A stretch of 64,000 nucleotides of DNA from Sesamum alatum (lineage: Eukaryota; Streptophyta; Magnoliopsida; Lamiales; Pedaliaceae). The stretch's first letter is position 1. Each line of letters opens with the position of its first letter. The notes under the pieces were generated by a model, which saw only the letters and a program-made list of their open reading frames with translations, was not told the DNA's origin and searched no databases. The stretch lies in contig JACGWO010000005.1 of assembly GCA_034509735.1 (NCBI GenBank), positions 20,697,264 to 20,761,263 on the forward strand, in the 5' to 3' direction. Of the stretch, positions 11,701 to 21,871 are shown piece after piece. A program made the position numbers and the translations under genes.

Positions 11701-11923
11701 TCTGGCATAAACCCTTTCATACAAAAAAAACAAAATTTACCTCGTCTGGTGTTTTGAACCGTTCGTTTTTGCACTTCCGGCAAGGACACTTAATCGTGTC
11801 CCCGTCCATATATGCACGCTGAGACTGGGCTCATTCTAAAAATGTTGTAACACCATCCTCAAACTCCGGCGTCACACCCAAGACGTCTCGATCATACATC
11901 CATTTCCTCAACTGTCTTAACAT
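8755..11923 (-). pseudogene. CACTA TNP2-like transposase, truncated inverted copy
   Basis: The probable start is at 11923. The order is transposase-associated domain (about 11750-11900), TNP2 (about 10380-11160), DUF4218 (about 9315-10181) and DUF4216 (about 8850-9315). A 478-residue open frame (8745-10181) joins DUF4218 to DUF4216. It reads through what is a 70-bp intron in the other copy, and through a deletion at 9312-9317 that removed about 470 bp. Further breaks: TGA for Trp near 11833, TAG at 11125-11127 for the same Trp codon that is TGA in the other copy, and a stop near 10200. The 3' end of the gene is lost at 8755. Confidence 0.87.
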
Positions 11924-12169
11924 GGTTGGTCCTACGTATAACTCACAACAACAATTAAATGACGAGAGTAAATTAATTAATATATGCAAAAATAACAGAA
12001 TTTTGCATACTTACCTGAGCAAAACACCTATCAATATCAATGCAAAATTCGCGCTCGGTAATTGATATGTTCGATTTTCCGTATAAAGAATTAAGGGCGG
12101 GAGTTACAAATACAAAATGAGTTGGAGAGTAAGTATAAGAACAATAACAAAGAAGGGGGACATATATAT

Positions 12170-12835
12170 AGAAAATATTGGAACGGGCATTGGAATATTA
12201 TTTGTAACACAAAACTAGCCGTTGAAATATAGCCATTGTTCCAGCTTTAGGAACGATCTCAGGATAGGCAATAGGAACGGTAAAGTTACCGTTGTAATAT
12301 AGCCGTTAGCGCATATTAGGAACGGTATGAGGCACAACAAAAACGGACCGTTCCTACTTGGAGTACAGTTTGGACCGGTACTTGTAACACAATTGCACTT
12401 ACTATGTACCCGTAATTTGGAACGGTAATTGCATCACATTTTTTCCCATGGCGTAAAAGGGCCTCCTGTAGGACTACATGTTGGAACGGTCAGCCAACCG
12501 GTCCAAATTGATATGGTCTTTGAAACACATACAGTAACAGTCTGTGTTCCCGGTCGGCCTACCGTTGCAAATCTCACACATGTGTTCTAAATTGAAGTCC
12601 AAAATATATCAGGTCCCCTTTAGGAACGGTTATAGGTGTACAAATTGGCTCGTCATTTTTGGCACTCTAGTAGGAACGATCGGACCGTTCCTATTAATTT
12701 CTATTACAATTAGCACGACTGTGACGTCATCAACGGTTTACCGTTCCACAATAGTTCCTACAACCGTTCCTACGTGGAACGGTAACTGGAACGGTCATCC
12801 ATAACCGTTCCTATTCCCGCATTTTTTTTGTAGTG
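12170..12835 (-). repeat. Subterminal repeats and CACTAC terminus of the inverted copy
   Basis: GGAACGGT/ACCGTTCC motifs are dense up to 12835. The minus-strand terminus CACTACAAAAAAAATGCGG is intact. This end shows what the missing ~55 bp to the left of base 1 should look like. Confidence 0.88.
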
Positions 12836-12858
12836 TATATATATATATATATATTTTA
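12836..12858. repeat. (TA)n microsatellite flanking the CACTA terminus
   Basis: About nine TA dinucleotides directly follow the terminus. The insertion appears to be in or next to a TA tract, so a 3-bp target duplication would be hard to recognise. Confidence 0.7.
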
Positions 12859-13228
12859 TTTAAAATAACTTTAAAGTGTGCAATATTATTTATATGCACG
12901 CAGGGACGACGAGCCACGGCAACAAGTTGATATAAAAAGGAAATCACTGCACACTCACCAACGATTGTTAAAGAGACCATTGCACCAAAAATTTTTTGGA
13001 AGCAAAAAATGTCATTTAACCGATAAGATAACTAACTTGTTCAACTTTTAAATTTTTCATTAACTGATAAATTAGTTTCTTTTCTTTATTTTTTTTCTAT
13101 AACCTATACTAATATAAAATTAAAACCCTATTTTTACTCATAAATAGCAATTAATGACACCGCCACATCAACTTTTTTTATACCTAAAATGTCCTTCAAC
13201 TAATAAGATAACTACTTTATTCAATTTC
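12859..13228. other. AT-rich stretch without recognisable gene
   Basis: Related sentences recur at about 13010-13070 and 13186-13225 (both with AACYRATAAGATAACTA), suggesting a degenerate repeat. Nothing else is supported. Confidence 0.45.
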
Positions 13229-13680
13229 ATTAATTTTTTTTTTTGGGGGGGGGGGGAGGGGGGAGTAAACTTCATACACATAATAAGGAATTACACGAGT
13301 ACAGGACCTCACCAATCTTCTATCCAAGTGAAGACATACATCATTTCCTATTCCCGATGCCAAGGGATTTTTCCAAATTCTATACAATATGGTCGTTTGC
13401 AAGCTAGCTTGCAATCTATCACTAATTATTCTCAACATAACCTGATCAATGACTATGTGAACCAACACAATAGGCTGGAGTGCTTCATTTTGAAATTTGT
13501 GTTTGTTTCTTTCCATCCACAAGTGGTAAACCAAGGATTCTAGCACTGCTCTTACGACTGCATGCAAGACATGTCTTTCTCTCCATTTCCTACTAACCCA
13601 TTGTACCCCAGGTTGTCTAAGGCCCGACACATGAACCCAACTCACTCTTTTCTCTCTCACACACTACATACACTATAGCA
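13229..13680 (-). pseudogene. LINE 3' fragment (zf-RVT/C-terminal ORF2 region)
   Basis: The minus-strand reading includes a Trp-rich stretch with LVYHLWMERNKHKF, typical of the C-terminal end of plant non-LTR ORF2 proteins after the RT zinc-binding domain. A C-run and A-run follow on the minus strand (13229-13256), consistent with a poly(A)-tailed 3' end. RT and endonuclease are absent here, as in a 5'-truncated LINE insertion. Its orientation is opposite to the LINE at 14318-19157. Confidence 0.65.
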
Positions 13681-14317
13681 CTTTCTGATTTTAATCCTAG
13701 CGACCATAAGGACAACGGTGGGGGTGGCCTGGTGGTGGTTGGTGCTAGTAGAGGGATGGAAGAGGACATCAGCATGCCGGAGGAGAGGGCGGAGTTCTGG
13801 AAGGCATTTAACTACCTTAATTTAGTTCCTTGGCTGAGAGGGTGACTAAACAAGGGGACATGAATTCACTTGCCATAGTGAATAGGCTTAAGGCATAGTG
13901 GGAAGCCAAGTATGGGGATGGAATGACTAGTGCTAAGGCTTGCATGGCCGTACCTATGAACATACTTTCAGTCCCCAGCGAAAGGGATGGGCTGATGATA
14001 GTACCATTGATGACGAGAGACCCCCGATTGGGTTCTACCTCCATCACGATGAACTGTAGTGACCACATCCATGCAAACACATGAGACTTATGAGGGAACC
14101 CTAGTGTTTCTACTAGGGTTTACGAATCGGGGGTACCAAGCATGACAGGGACAGATAGGGTTGTTGCTTGCCGTATGTTGCTATTGCGGGCGTGGATGGT
14201 AGCCGAGACAACAGGTTGGAGAAGGGACATAACGAACGTATAGAGTTAGATCCTGTGCATGGGGTTTGGAACCGCGTTGATAAGGGCAAAAAGATGGCAT
14301 AAGTTCAGAGGATCTTT
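13681..14317. other. Unrecognised stretch upstream of LINE ORF1
   Basis: Moderately GC-balanced sequence with short plus-strand open pieces broken by stops (for example 13850-14070). It may be the 5' part of the plus-strand LINE, but I recognise no domain in it. Confidence 0.35.
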
Positions 14318-14880
14318 GTGGAAAATATTCGACTCAATCCACAACCAGTGTGCATGAACAATAATGATAAGATTGCTGATAGGTTCGCCAACTCAACATG
14401 TCGTACATTGCACTATATTGAGCCTGAGATCCAGAAGGGGGAGGTAATTGTTCAACCTTCCCTAGATGTGGTCAAAGAAGGTGGAAGGAGATGGTCATGC
14501 ACGACAGTTGGCTATATTTTTGGGAAGAGGCCATATTTTTCTCACTTTGATTCCTATGATCGGTCTTCTTGGCCTATAGTGAACGATGTAATACAGTGTT
14601 ATTAAATCCAGACAGAACTGACCAATTCGACCGATCCAACCGAAAATCAGCTGGTTTGATCGGTCCGATCGGGAACCGGCCAAATCCAATCAAAACCAGT
14701 CCACCTAGAGCCTAATTGACCCGATTTTGATATAAAAAAAATTAATAATATATATTCCACCAAAAAATAATATGGTGAAATATACAAGAGAAAATAAATA
14801 CCAAATAAAATAAATGTGCAATTGCTTCGAGGATAATTATTCAAACCAACTATCACGATATTTATAGTGTAAATAGTTTA

Positions 14881-15162
14881 GGAATAATTATATTTACACC
14901 CCCTGACCTATAGTATATTTACATAAACCACCCCTATCTTTTGCATAATTACAGAAACCACCCTTGATAGTCAAAAAATAGGGGTAGGTTGTGTAATAAT
15001 GTCGATACTTTTGAGGGGTATAAGTGTAATTTTTCTAAAAGAATAGGGGTGGTTTGTGTAAATGATACTTACATTCTAGTCGGTATATGTATAATTATTC
15101 AAAAGGCAAGGGTGGTTTGTGTAAACAGACCATAGGTTAGGGGGTGTAAATGTAATTATCCC
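14881..15162. mobile_element. MITE with C-rich inverted ends inside the hAT element
   Basis: The left end GGAATAATTATATTTACACC and the reverse complement of the right end, GGATAATTACATTTACACC, are near-identical over about 30 bp. The imperfect duplication is TAGTTTA (14874-14880) versus TAGTTGA (15163-15169). The interior repeats AAACCACCCCTA-like words in both orientations. It is non-coding. Confidence 0.75.
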
Positions 15163-15227
15163 TAGTTGATATTTCTTGTGTTTTTCCTTTGTGCGATAAA
15201 TGAGAAAGTGTTCAATCTTTGTTTACA

Positions 15228-15515
15228 ATTTTTCAATGTGGGACAATGAACATATTTATAGTGTAAATTGCTTAAGCCACCTTACGTCTTTTCAATGTGG
15301 GATAAATGAGAAAAAATGTTCTATCTTTGTTTACACTTTTCTAATGTGGGACAAATGAGCATATTTATAGTGTAAATAGCTTAAGTTTCTTTATGTTTTT
15401 TCGATGTGGGACAAATAAGAAAGTGTTCAATATTGTACTTTTTCAATGTGGTACAATGCGAAAGTATTTAAATTACATTTGGTTTATGGTTTTTCAATAT
15501 GGGACAATGAACACT
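15228..15515 (+). repeat. Degenerate tandem repeat with TTTTTCAATGTGGGACAA
   Basis: Six copies of a TTTTTCAATGTGGGACAA-like word recur, separated alternately by TATTTATAGTGTAAAT and GAAAGTGTTCAAT words, giving a compound period of about 110 bp. The MITE interrupts another TATTTATAGTGTAAATAG unit at 14860. Confidence 0.7.
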
Positions 15516-16260
15516 TTTAATAGTCAATAGAGTTTTTATTTATATAAAGGGAATGGTTGCTAAAATATTGTTATAAATTGTATTTATCTAATCAATTCAT
15601 ACATAATATATTTGGGGACTTTTTTAATTTTAAATTTTTGTTAGTTTGAATTTTAATTTAATTTGCTTCCTCCAAGAAGTTTGTGGGTTTTTTATTATTA
15701 AATTATTATAGATTGTATTCATTAATAAATTGTACCATCTTATAAAAATATTATTATAAATTATATTTATTTAATCTATTGATGTACAATGTATTGATAT
15801 GCTTTATATATATGTATATAATAAGGTTCATGTCAATCATTTTTTTTAATCCGGTTAGACAGAACGGGCCAGTGACCTAGTGTCCAGTAGCTTTACCGGT
15901 TCGATTCCCGGTCCGGCTTTAAAAACATTGATGTAATAGCTACGTCCACTAGGTTCTATTTCATCCAACTTTGCACGGTTACTGCCATGGAGAAGGTCAT
16001 TGAAGGGGGCCCTTGGCTACTTCAAAGACAACCGGTGGTGTTGCAGAAGTGGGAACCTGGCATGGTCATGAGAAAACATGTGCACACACCGGTATCTATC
16101 TAGATATCATCAAAGTGGATACGGAGTATGAGTGGGTCCCTCATAAGTGCGCTACATGCCATACCTTACGCCATGCTACAGCCACCTACCCAACTAATCT
16201 GCAGTAGAAACAGCCGTAGGTTAATGTTTGTGTGAAAAAGCCTAGTCAATTGCCTGCCAC

Positions 16261-16902
16261 CTATGATGCATGGACACGGACACGACGACATGGACACGAT
16301 ACGACACGGAAGATTTCAAAAAATTAGGGCACGACACGACACTGACACGGCTATATATAATATTTTTTTTTATATATATTATAAATTTTTCCGTAAAATT
16401 AATGTAATAGGAAAAATATTAAGATAATACATAAAATAAGTGTATCTTATATCTAAATTTTTAACCAAAATACATGACTTCAAAATATACATCATTAGTT
16501 TATACTAAAAGTACACAATGAAAAAAAAAATTATTCATCCGAATTAGTTAAATTATCATGACCATCTCTCTATTTTTTTAGTAATTTCATCTGAAAACTT
16601 TTAGTTTGAGAGAAGTAAATTATGTTTTTTCTTTTTATGTTTAGTCAAAAACTTTTTTTTTTCTAAAGACAATCCAAAACTTTTTTAAAATTATAAAAAA
16701 AATCCTAAATGTGTCCAAAATGTGTCGGACACTCCTCCAAAATGTGTCGGCCACGCTAAAAGGCATGTCAGACACCGTGTCCTTTTTTTTTCTTTTTTAT
16801 TTTATATTTTCGAACACGCCTATTCCGTGTCCGAGTTGTCTCCGTGTTTGACACTTGTCCGACACTATATCGAGTAATTTTTCAGAGTGTTCGTGCATTA
16901 TA
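16261..16902. mobile_element. Mutator-like MITE, 9-bp target duplication
   Basis: The element lies between two copies of GCCTGCCAC (16252-16260 and 16903-16911). Its ends match as inverted repeats (TATGATGCATGGACAC and TATAATGCACGAACAC). Inside, GGACACG/CGTGTCC words cluster near both ends. A 9-bp duplication is characteristic of Mutator-like elements. It is non-coding, and excising it rejoins LINE ORF1. Confidence 0.85.
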
Positions 16903-17221
16903 GCCTGCCACTATGGAATGTGAGGTGGAAGGGGAGATCATGGTGGCAAATGAAGCAGATGCTAAGCTGGCAAGTCTACCATACTTAGTGACAAAGTAGA
17001 CATTGAGCATAGAGGTCGTGTTCACAAGGTCAGAGGAGCTCAGTGTGGACATTCAGCCTCCACATCTCACTTGATCATAGCTGATAATGAACCAGAAAGT
17101 AAGGGGAAAGCGCTGGTGGTCTTTAACCACTTTGAGACTCTAAGCGGTGCATTGATGAGGAACATAACGACCATACAGGACCTAATAGCACTAGCAATTT
17201 GAGTGTAGTTTCCTCTTGATT

Positions 17222-19157
17222 ATAGTTGCGGTGTGGAATGTTCGTGGCTTGAATAAGAAAGATCATTAACAAGTGGTGAAATCTAGTGATTCAAGAAAAG
17301 AAAGTGGTGTGTGTGGGCTGCTCGAGACGTGAGTGGCGCAGGCAAACGTACCCCGGGTCCAAGCTAGTATTAGTGCTAATTGGAGTTGGTTTGTGGATTA
17401 TGCGGGACTTCGGACCAGAATTTGGTTGTGTGGGATGATAGTGAAATTGAGGTGGAGGTTCTTGAGGTCCATTGCTAGTACATACATTACAAAATTGGTA
17501 GCAGGCAAACGCACACCAATTATTTGATAACAGTATCCTATGGGGATAATGAGTTGGGGGTGAGACGGGAACTGTGGGCAGGCTTGGCACGGGCTGCTGA
17601 GAGTGTGGGGGATGAAGCTTGGGTAGTGTTGGGGGATTTCAATACGGTGCTCGATCTATCGATAGATCAAGAACATGCCATAGAGAAGTTCGCCCAAGCC
17701 ACTTTTACCTATGCAAGGAATGTGGTACTCTTGGCACAATTGTAATGAGGGGCAACGAAGTCTATGGAAGCGATTGGACAAAGTGTTGGCCTGTTGTGCC
17801 CCAAGAATGTCAAACCATTCACCATTAATTTAAAGTCAGGGAATGAACAACAGAGGAGGAATTCAATATTACGATTTGATAGATTCTTAACATAAGCTCC
17901 AGGATTTATATCTAGCGTGCAGGGTGTTTGGCGTTATTCAATCCATGGCACTGCTATGTATTCGTTAGTGCATAAGTTGAAACTTTTGAAGCTAGTGTTT
18001 TAAGCCCTTTAGGAGGGAAAAGGTTAACCTAACAATGAATGTTAAGAGGGCTGCTGAGTTTTTGTCCTAGGCCCAACAACTATTTCAGAGGTATAGGCAT
18101 ACACACCTATCTTGGTGCAGCTAGAGAAGTGTTGTAGGCTAATCTATGGCAAGGCAGTAATGCGAGAACAAGATATGTTGAAGTAGCGAGTAAACATGAA
18201 CTGGCTAAAGGAAGGGGATGTTGCTCCCAAATATTTTTTCAGAAAGTGAAAGCACTAAAAGTGGCCCATAAGTTTTTCCAAATACAAATAGAATAAGGGG
18301 AATTGCTAACGATCCCGGACATGGTGGGGGGGGGGGGGGAAGAAGGGACAAAAAGCATTCAACTGACTATCTAGGCTCATGGGTGAGGCATCGGATTAAT
18401 GGGCAGGAGGAAGAGAAGCTTGTGGCTTCAATAATTGAAGTAAGAGGGGCAATATTCTCTATTGCTGATAAAAAATCCCTTGAGCCTGATTGGTTCACAA
18501 TAGGCTTCTATAAAGCTACATGGTCGGCCATTGGGCCAGAGGTGGTTGTAGTTGTTAAGGAGTTTTTTCACAATAAGAGGTTGCTTAAGCAAGTGAATGT
18601 CATTCTTATGCTATCCCCAAGGTGTAACTTCCTATTAAGGTGGTTGATTATAAACCAATTGCATGCTGTAATGTGGTTTACAAAATCATCATCAAGATTT
18701 TAGTTCAGTGAATGAAAAGGGTGATGGAGTTGATTGTAGACCCCTCTCAAAATACCTTTGTACCAAGGAGGAAGATTAGTGACAATATCCTCCTTGGACA
18801 AGAACTCTTTGAAGGATATAACCAAGCTAATTTGCCACCTAGATGTGCAGTCAAGGCGGATTTAAGGAAAGCATACGACTCCATTGAATGAGACTTCTTG
18901 ATGGCAACATTGCAACTATTTGGTTCTCCACTAGTATTTATTCTATGTGTCAAGGAGCGTATCACTATGGCAGCTTATTCACTTGCGATAAATGGGCGGA
19001 TACATAGTTTCTTTCCAGGGGTAAGAGGACTATAGCAGGGGGACCTCCTGTCCCCTGACCTCTTTAAGGTAATGGAAGTCTTGCAGGTGATCATTAAGGC
19101 GAAGGTGGCTCATGCAGAAGAGTTTTCCTATCATTGGAGATGTCAAGAGCTGGGCTT
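17222..19157 (+). pseudogene. LINE ORF2 (AP endonuclease and reverse transcriptase), truncated
   Basis: The endonuclease starts with VAVWNVRGLNK (about 17225) and contains WVVLGDFNTVL (about 17610-17655). The RT follows from about 18383, with the fingers region (KSLEPDWFTIGFYKATWS), motif A region (KADLRKAYDSIE, about 18854-18890) and motif B (SFFPGVRGL followed by a stop and QGDLLSP, about 19005-19050). Several stops and frameshifts intervene. The YADD/FADD motif C is missing because copia element E1 cuts in at 19158. An intact LINE protein would nick the target and copy its own RNA; this one cannot. Confidence 0.85.
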
Positions 19158-21127
19158 TGTTAGAATAGGTGACCGTGAAGCCAATCTGATTGGGCTAATG
19201 TAACCTATGTTTGAAAATTTTCAGAGTTTTAATAAATTGTAATGAATAAGAAAGTGATATTCATTTGGCTTATACTTTTTCTGTGTTCACTTTACTGCTT
19301 TATATTAACTGTCCACTGCACAAGCAAAGCTCACAGACCGAAATCACATTCCGGGAAACTGGAAGTGCGCATTGGATGGTAAGTTCATGAAATCAATTTC
19401 TCCGAATCAGTCTGAAATACTCCAAGTCAAGGAATCTTGAGATAGGGCATCGAGAATCCATTTGAGACTTGCACTAAGCACCTGCAGTCGCATTTCATCG
19501 ACAAGTGATGAGGCTCGTCTATGTAGGTGTTAGTGGATCAGCCAGCTAGGTGGCTGCTGACTGAGGTGACTCGTGGGAACCGTCACATGGAAGACCTTGA
19601 GTAGGGTCAGTCAAGTATGACTTGTATTCCCTATTCCAACAGTACAAGTTGATCCTTGGACTTGAGAGATTACTGAGATCACTTGCACACCGTGCCTGTA
19701 TCTTAGGTATGGCGAGAGGCTGCCAAGTTGTAGTCACTCGGTAGTCATAAGTCCTATCTAGTGCAGTAATGATGTGTAGTGTGACAGTAGGTCCCAAGAG
19801 AGGATCCATCTCCTGTTAGAAGGCTGACGGTGATATCTCACTTTACTCTGAGACTCGTCCCTGATAAATCTGTGGCCACAGTAACTGAATAAAAGGGCAG
19901 GACCCCTGTGACGTTTAGTATGGACGAGGCAAGGCTTAGATCGAAAATCGGTACCTACATTTTCATGCCCTAGACTCTAAGAAGTGAGATTGTAGGTGGA
20001 AGGATAGACGTACCAAAGAGCCTAAATGTTCACACCATAAACATTCACCTAGTTTCTAGTGCCATGGATCGTTGCTAGACGGCCACCCATGGTGACAGAC
20101 GAATTCCTGTCATAGGATGGTTGGGAATTCAGCCAAGTCTAGTTGAGGGTGAACCTAAAGGTCACACACAATCCGCCCGCATCAAAGGTATTTAATTTGG
20201 AATTAAATTTAGAGAGGTTGAACGATTTAAATTGGATTTAATCGGTTCTTTTTTTCTTGGGATGTTGCTTCCTATAATTGGATTAAGAGGAATTAACTAA
20301 ATAAATAAATTAGATTTATTGGAATAAATTAAGTGGGCTTAAAATAAATATTATTATTTATTTTATTTATTTAAAAACCCCATGGATTATTTAAATAGGA
20401 TTTAAATATTTCATAATTAAATGGAGGGTTGAGATTAAAGAGGAGAGATCAATGGCCAAGATTGGTTTGACTAATCTAAGCCTAGTTTGACTAGATCAAA
20501 ATCCTAGTCAAACCAAGCTTCTAATGTTGGAGTTTGAAGAGGAATAGGATTCCTCCTCTATATATACTCCTAGGTTAAAACTTTAGAAGGATAAAGAAAA
20601 TCAGGAAACACACACACACACACAGACTCACATTACACTCGGCTCTCTCTCTTACTCGTCCACCCCCCTTTCCCAAGACAAGTCTTTTGGTTCTTTGTTT
20701 CATACAATTGACCTTAAGGAGGATTGATCACGTTAATTCATAACGTTTGGTCGATCCATCCTCTCTAAATACATACACTTGGTTTTTTACTAGCACGAGG
20801 ATCAACATGTGTGGATGGATTGGGTATATGATTTAGATGGTCTCATATTCGAGATCTTGGTGCAAAAAGGGGAACAACGCGAGTAACGGTTTGAAGACAA
20901 AATGACAACCGGTTAGGTTATTTCGTTTTGGTGTATTTCGTTTCTATACCCTATGGCCTCCATGATTTGCATGCTTTTAATTTAGTCATGAGATAAACCG
21001 AATGCACGGGAGGTTCAAGGAAATACCATTTGAACGTGTAATTTACATTTATGTATGAGCATGTTTTAAATTTTCATAAATTTATTTTATATAGCGCTTC
21101 CGCATTCGCGCCCTCCCGGGACGATCC
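19158..21127 (+). repeat. E1 5' LTR, left part (~1.97 kb)
   Basis: Begins TGTTAGAATAGGTGACC. It contains the conserved block GCCATGGATCGTTGCTAGA near 20060, the TTGACT/AGTCAA cluster at 20467-20511 and TATATATA at 20559-20566, and a (CA)n run near 20608-20625. It breaks at GATCC (21123-21127), which is repeated at 30319-30323 on the far side of the array. Confidence 0.85.
20467..20566 (+). promoter_or_regulatory. LTR promoter: TTGACT cluster and TATA box
   Basis: TTGACT at 20467 and 20487 and AGTCAA at 20506-20511 lie 50-95 bp upstream of TATATATA (20559). TTGAC[C/T] is the WRKY W-box core, so a stress-responsive LTR promoter is plausible; activity is inference. The arrangement recurs in the other LTRs of this group. 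Confidence 0.5.
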
Positions 21128-21871
21128 TGTTAGAATAGGTGACCATGTAGCCAATCTTGGCAGGAAAAATGTAACCTATGTCTAGACAATTTCAGGGATT
21201 TGATAAATTATTAATGAATAAAGAAGTGAAATTCATTTAGCATTGCTTTGTTTGTGTTCACTTTATCTGCATTACATATCTGTTCACTACGCAAACAAAG
21301 CCCACGGACTGAAAACGTATTTCGGGGACTAGGACTACGCTTGGAGGTAGGTCCATGAAATCAGTCCCGCCGAATCAGTCGAAAATCTCCAAGTCAAGGA
21401 ATCTCGAAAATGGGTACCGAGATTCCCCTTGAGACTTGCACTAAGCATCTGCTGTCGTATTTCATCGACAGGTGAGGAAGGTCGTCTAAGCAGTGTTAGT
21501 GGGTTAGCCTGCTAGGGAGCAACTGACTGAGGTGACTCGCGGGAACCGTCTTACGGATGACCTTGAGTAGGGTCGGCTAGGTATGACATGTGTTCCCGGT
21601 TCCAACAGTACAGTGTCAAGTCCTTTGACTTGAGGAATTGCTGAGTTTACCTGTACATCAGGGCTGTATCTTAGATATGGTGAGAGATTGCCAAGAAACA
21701 CTTGAGTATTCATAAGCCATGTCTAGTGCAGCTCCGGTGTACAAGAGTGACAATAGTTTCCAAGAAAGGATCTGTCTCCTGTCAAAAGGCATTGACAGTT
21801 GAGTCTCACATATGCTCTGTGTCTTGTCCCTAAAATCTGTGGCCACAGTAACTGAACAGAAGGGAAGGTTT

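Larger units (their letters stand above)
8755..12835 (-). mobile_element. CACTA element, 5' half only, inverted relative to the first
   Basis: Read on the minus strand, the element starts at 12835 with CACTACAAAAAAAATGCGG, has the same subterminal repeats as 1-600, and carries a TNP2-like gene down to 8755, where it stops abruptly in the acidic tail. No Transposase_24-like gene or right terminus follows. It is the inverted counterpart of 1-4390, interrupted by different deletions. Confidence 0.88.
14594..15930. mobile_element. hAT-like non-autonomous element, 8-bp target duplication
   Basis: The left end CAGTGTTATTAAATCC (14594) and the reverse complement of the right end, CAATGTTTTTAAAGCC (ending 15930), form imperfect terminal inverted repeats. 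They are flanked by ATGTAATA at 14586-14593 and 15931-15938. Removing the element rejoins the LINE DUF4283 reading frame. Subterminal CCGG/GAACCGG motifs on both sides fit this plant hAT group. It has no transposase, so it is a deletion derivative or MITE-like element. Confidence 0.88.
14318..17000 (+). pseudogene. LINE ORF1 (DUF4283 and CCHC-type), split by two transposons
   Basis: The first piece (14318-14593) reads into the DUF4283 fold with WSCTTVGYIFGKRPYF. It resumes at 15939 with the second half of DUF4283 and a zinc-knuckle-like stretch containing EYEWVPHKCATCHT (about 16118-16200), then continues after 16912. The two gaps are exactly the hAT-like insertion (14594-15930) and the Mutator-like insertion (16261-16902). 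Stops within the pieces show decay before or after these insertions. In plant LINEs ORF1 is the RNA-binding partner of ORF2, which follows from about 17225 on the same strand. Confidence 0.75.

Noticed and set aside
13817..14080. Minus-strand 87-codon frame
   Set aside because: No recognisable motif, and it opposes short plus-strand pieces of equal quality. No basis to call a gene.
15898..15908. GGTTCGATTCC, a perfect tRNA B-box-like sequence
   Set aside because: It lies in the CCGG/GAACCGG-rich subterminal part of the hAT-like element. There is no matching A box, acceptor stem or anticodon arm upstream.
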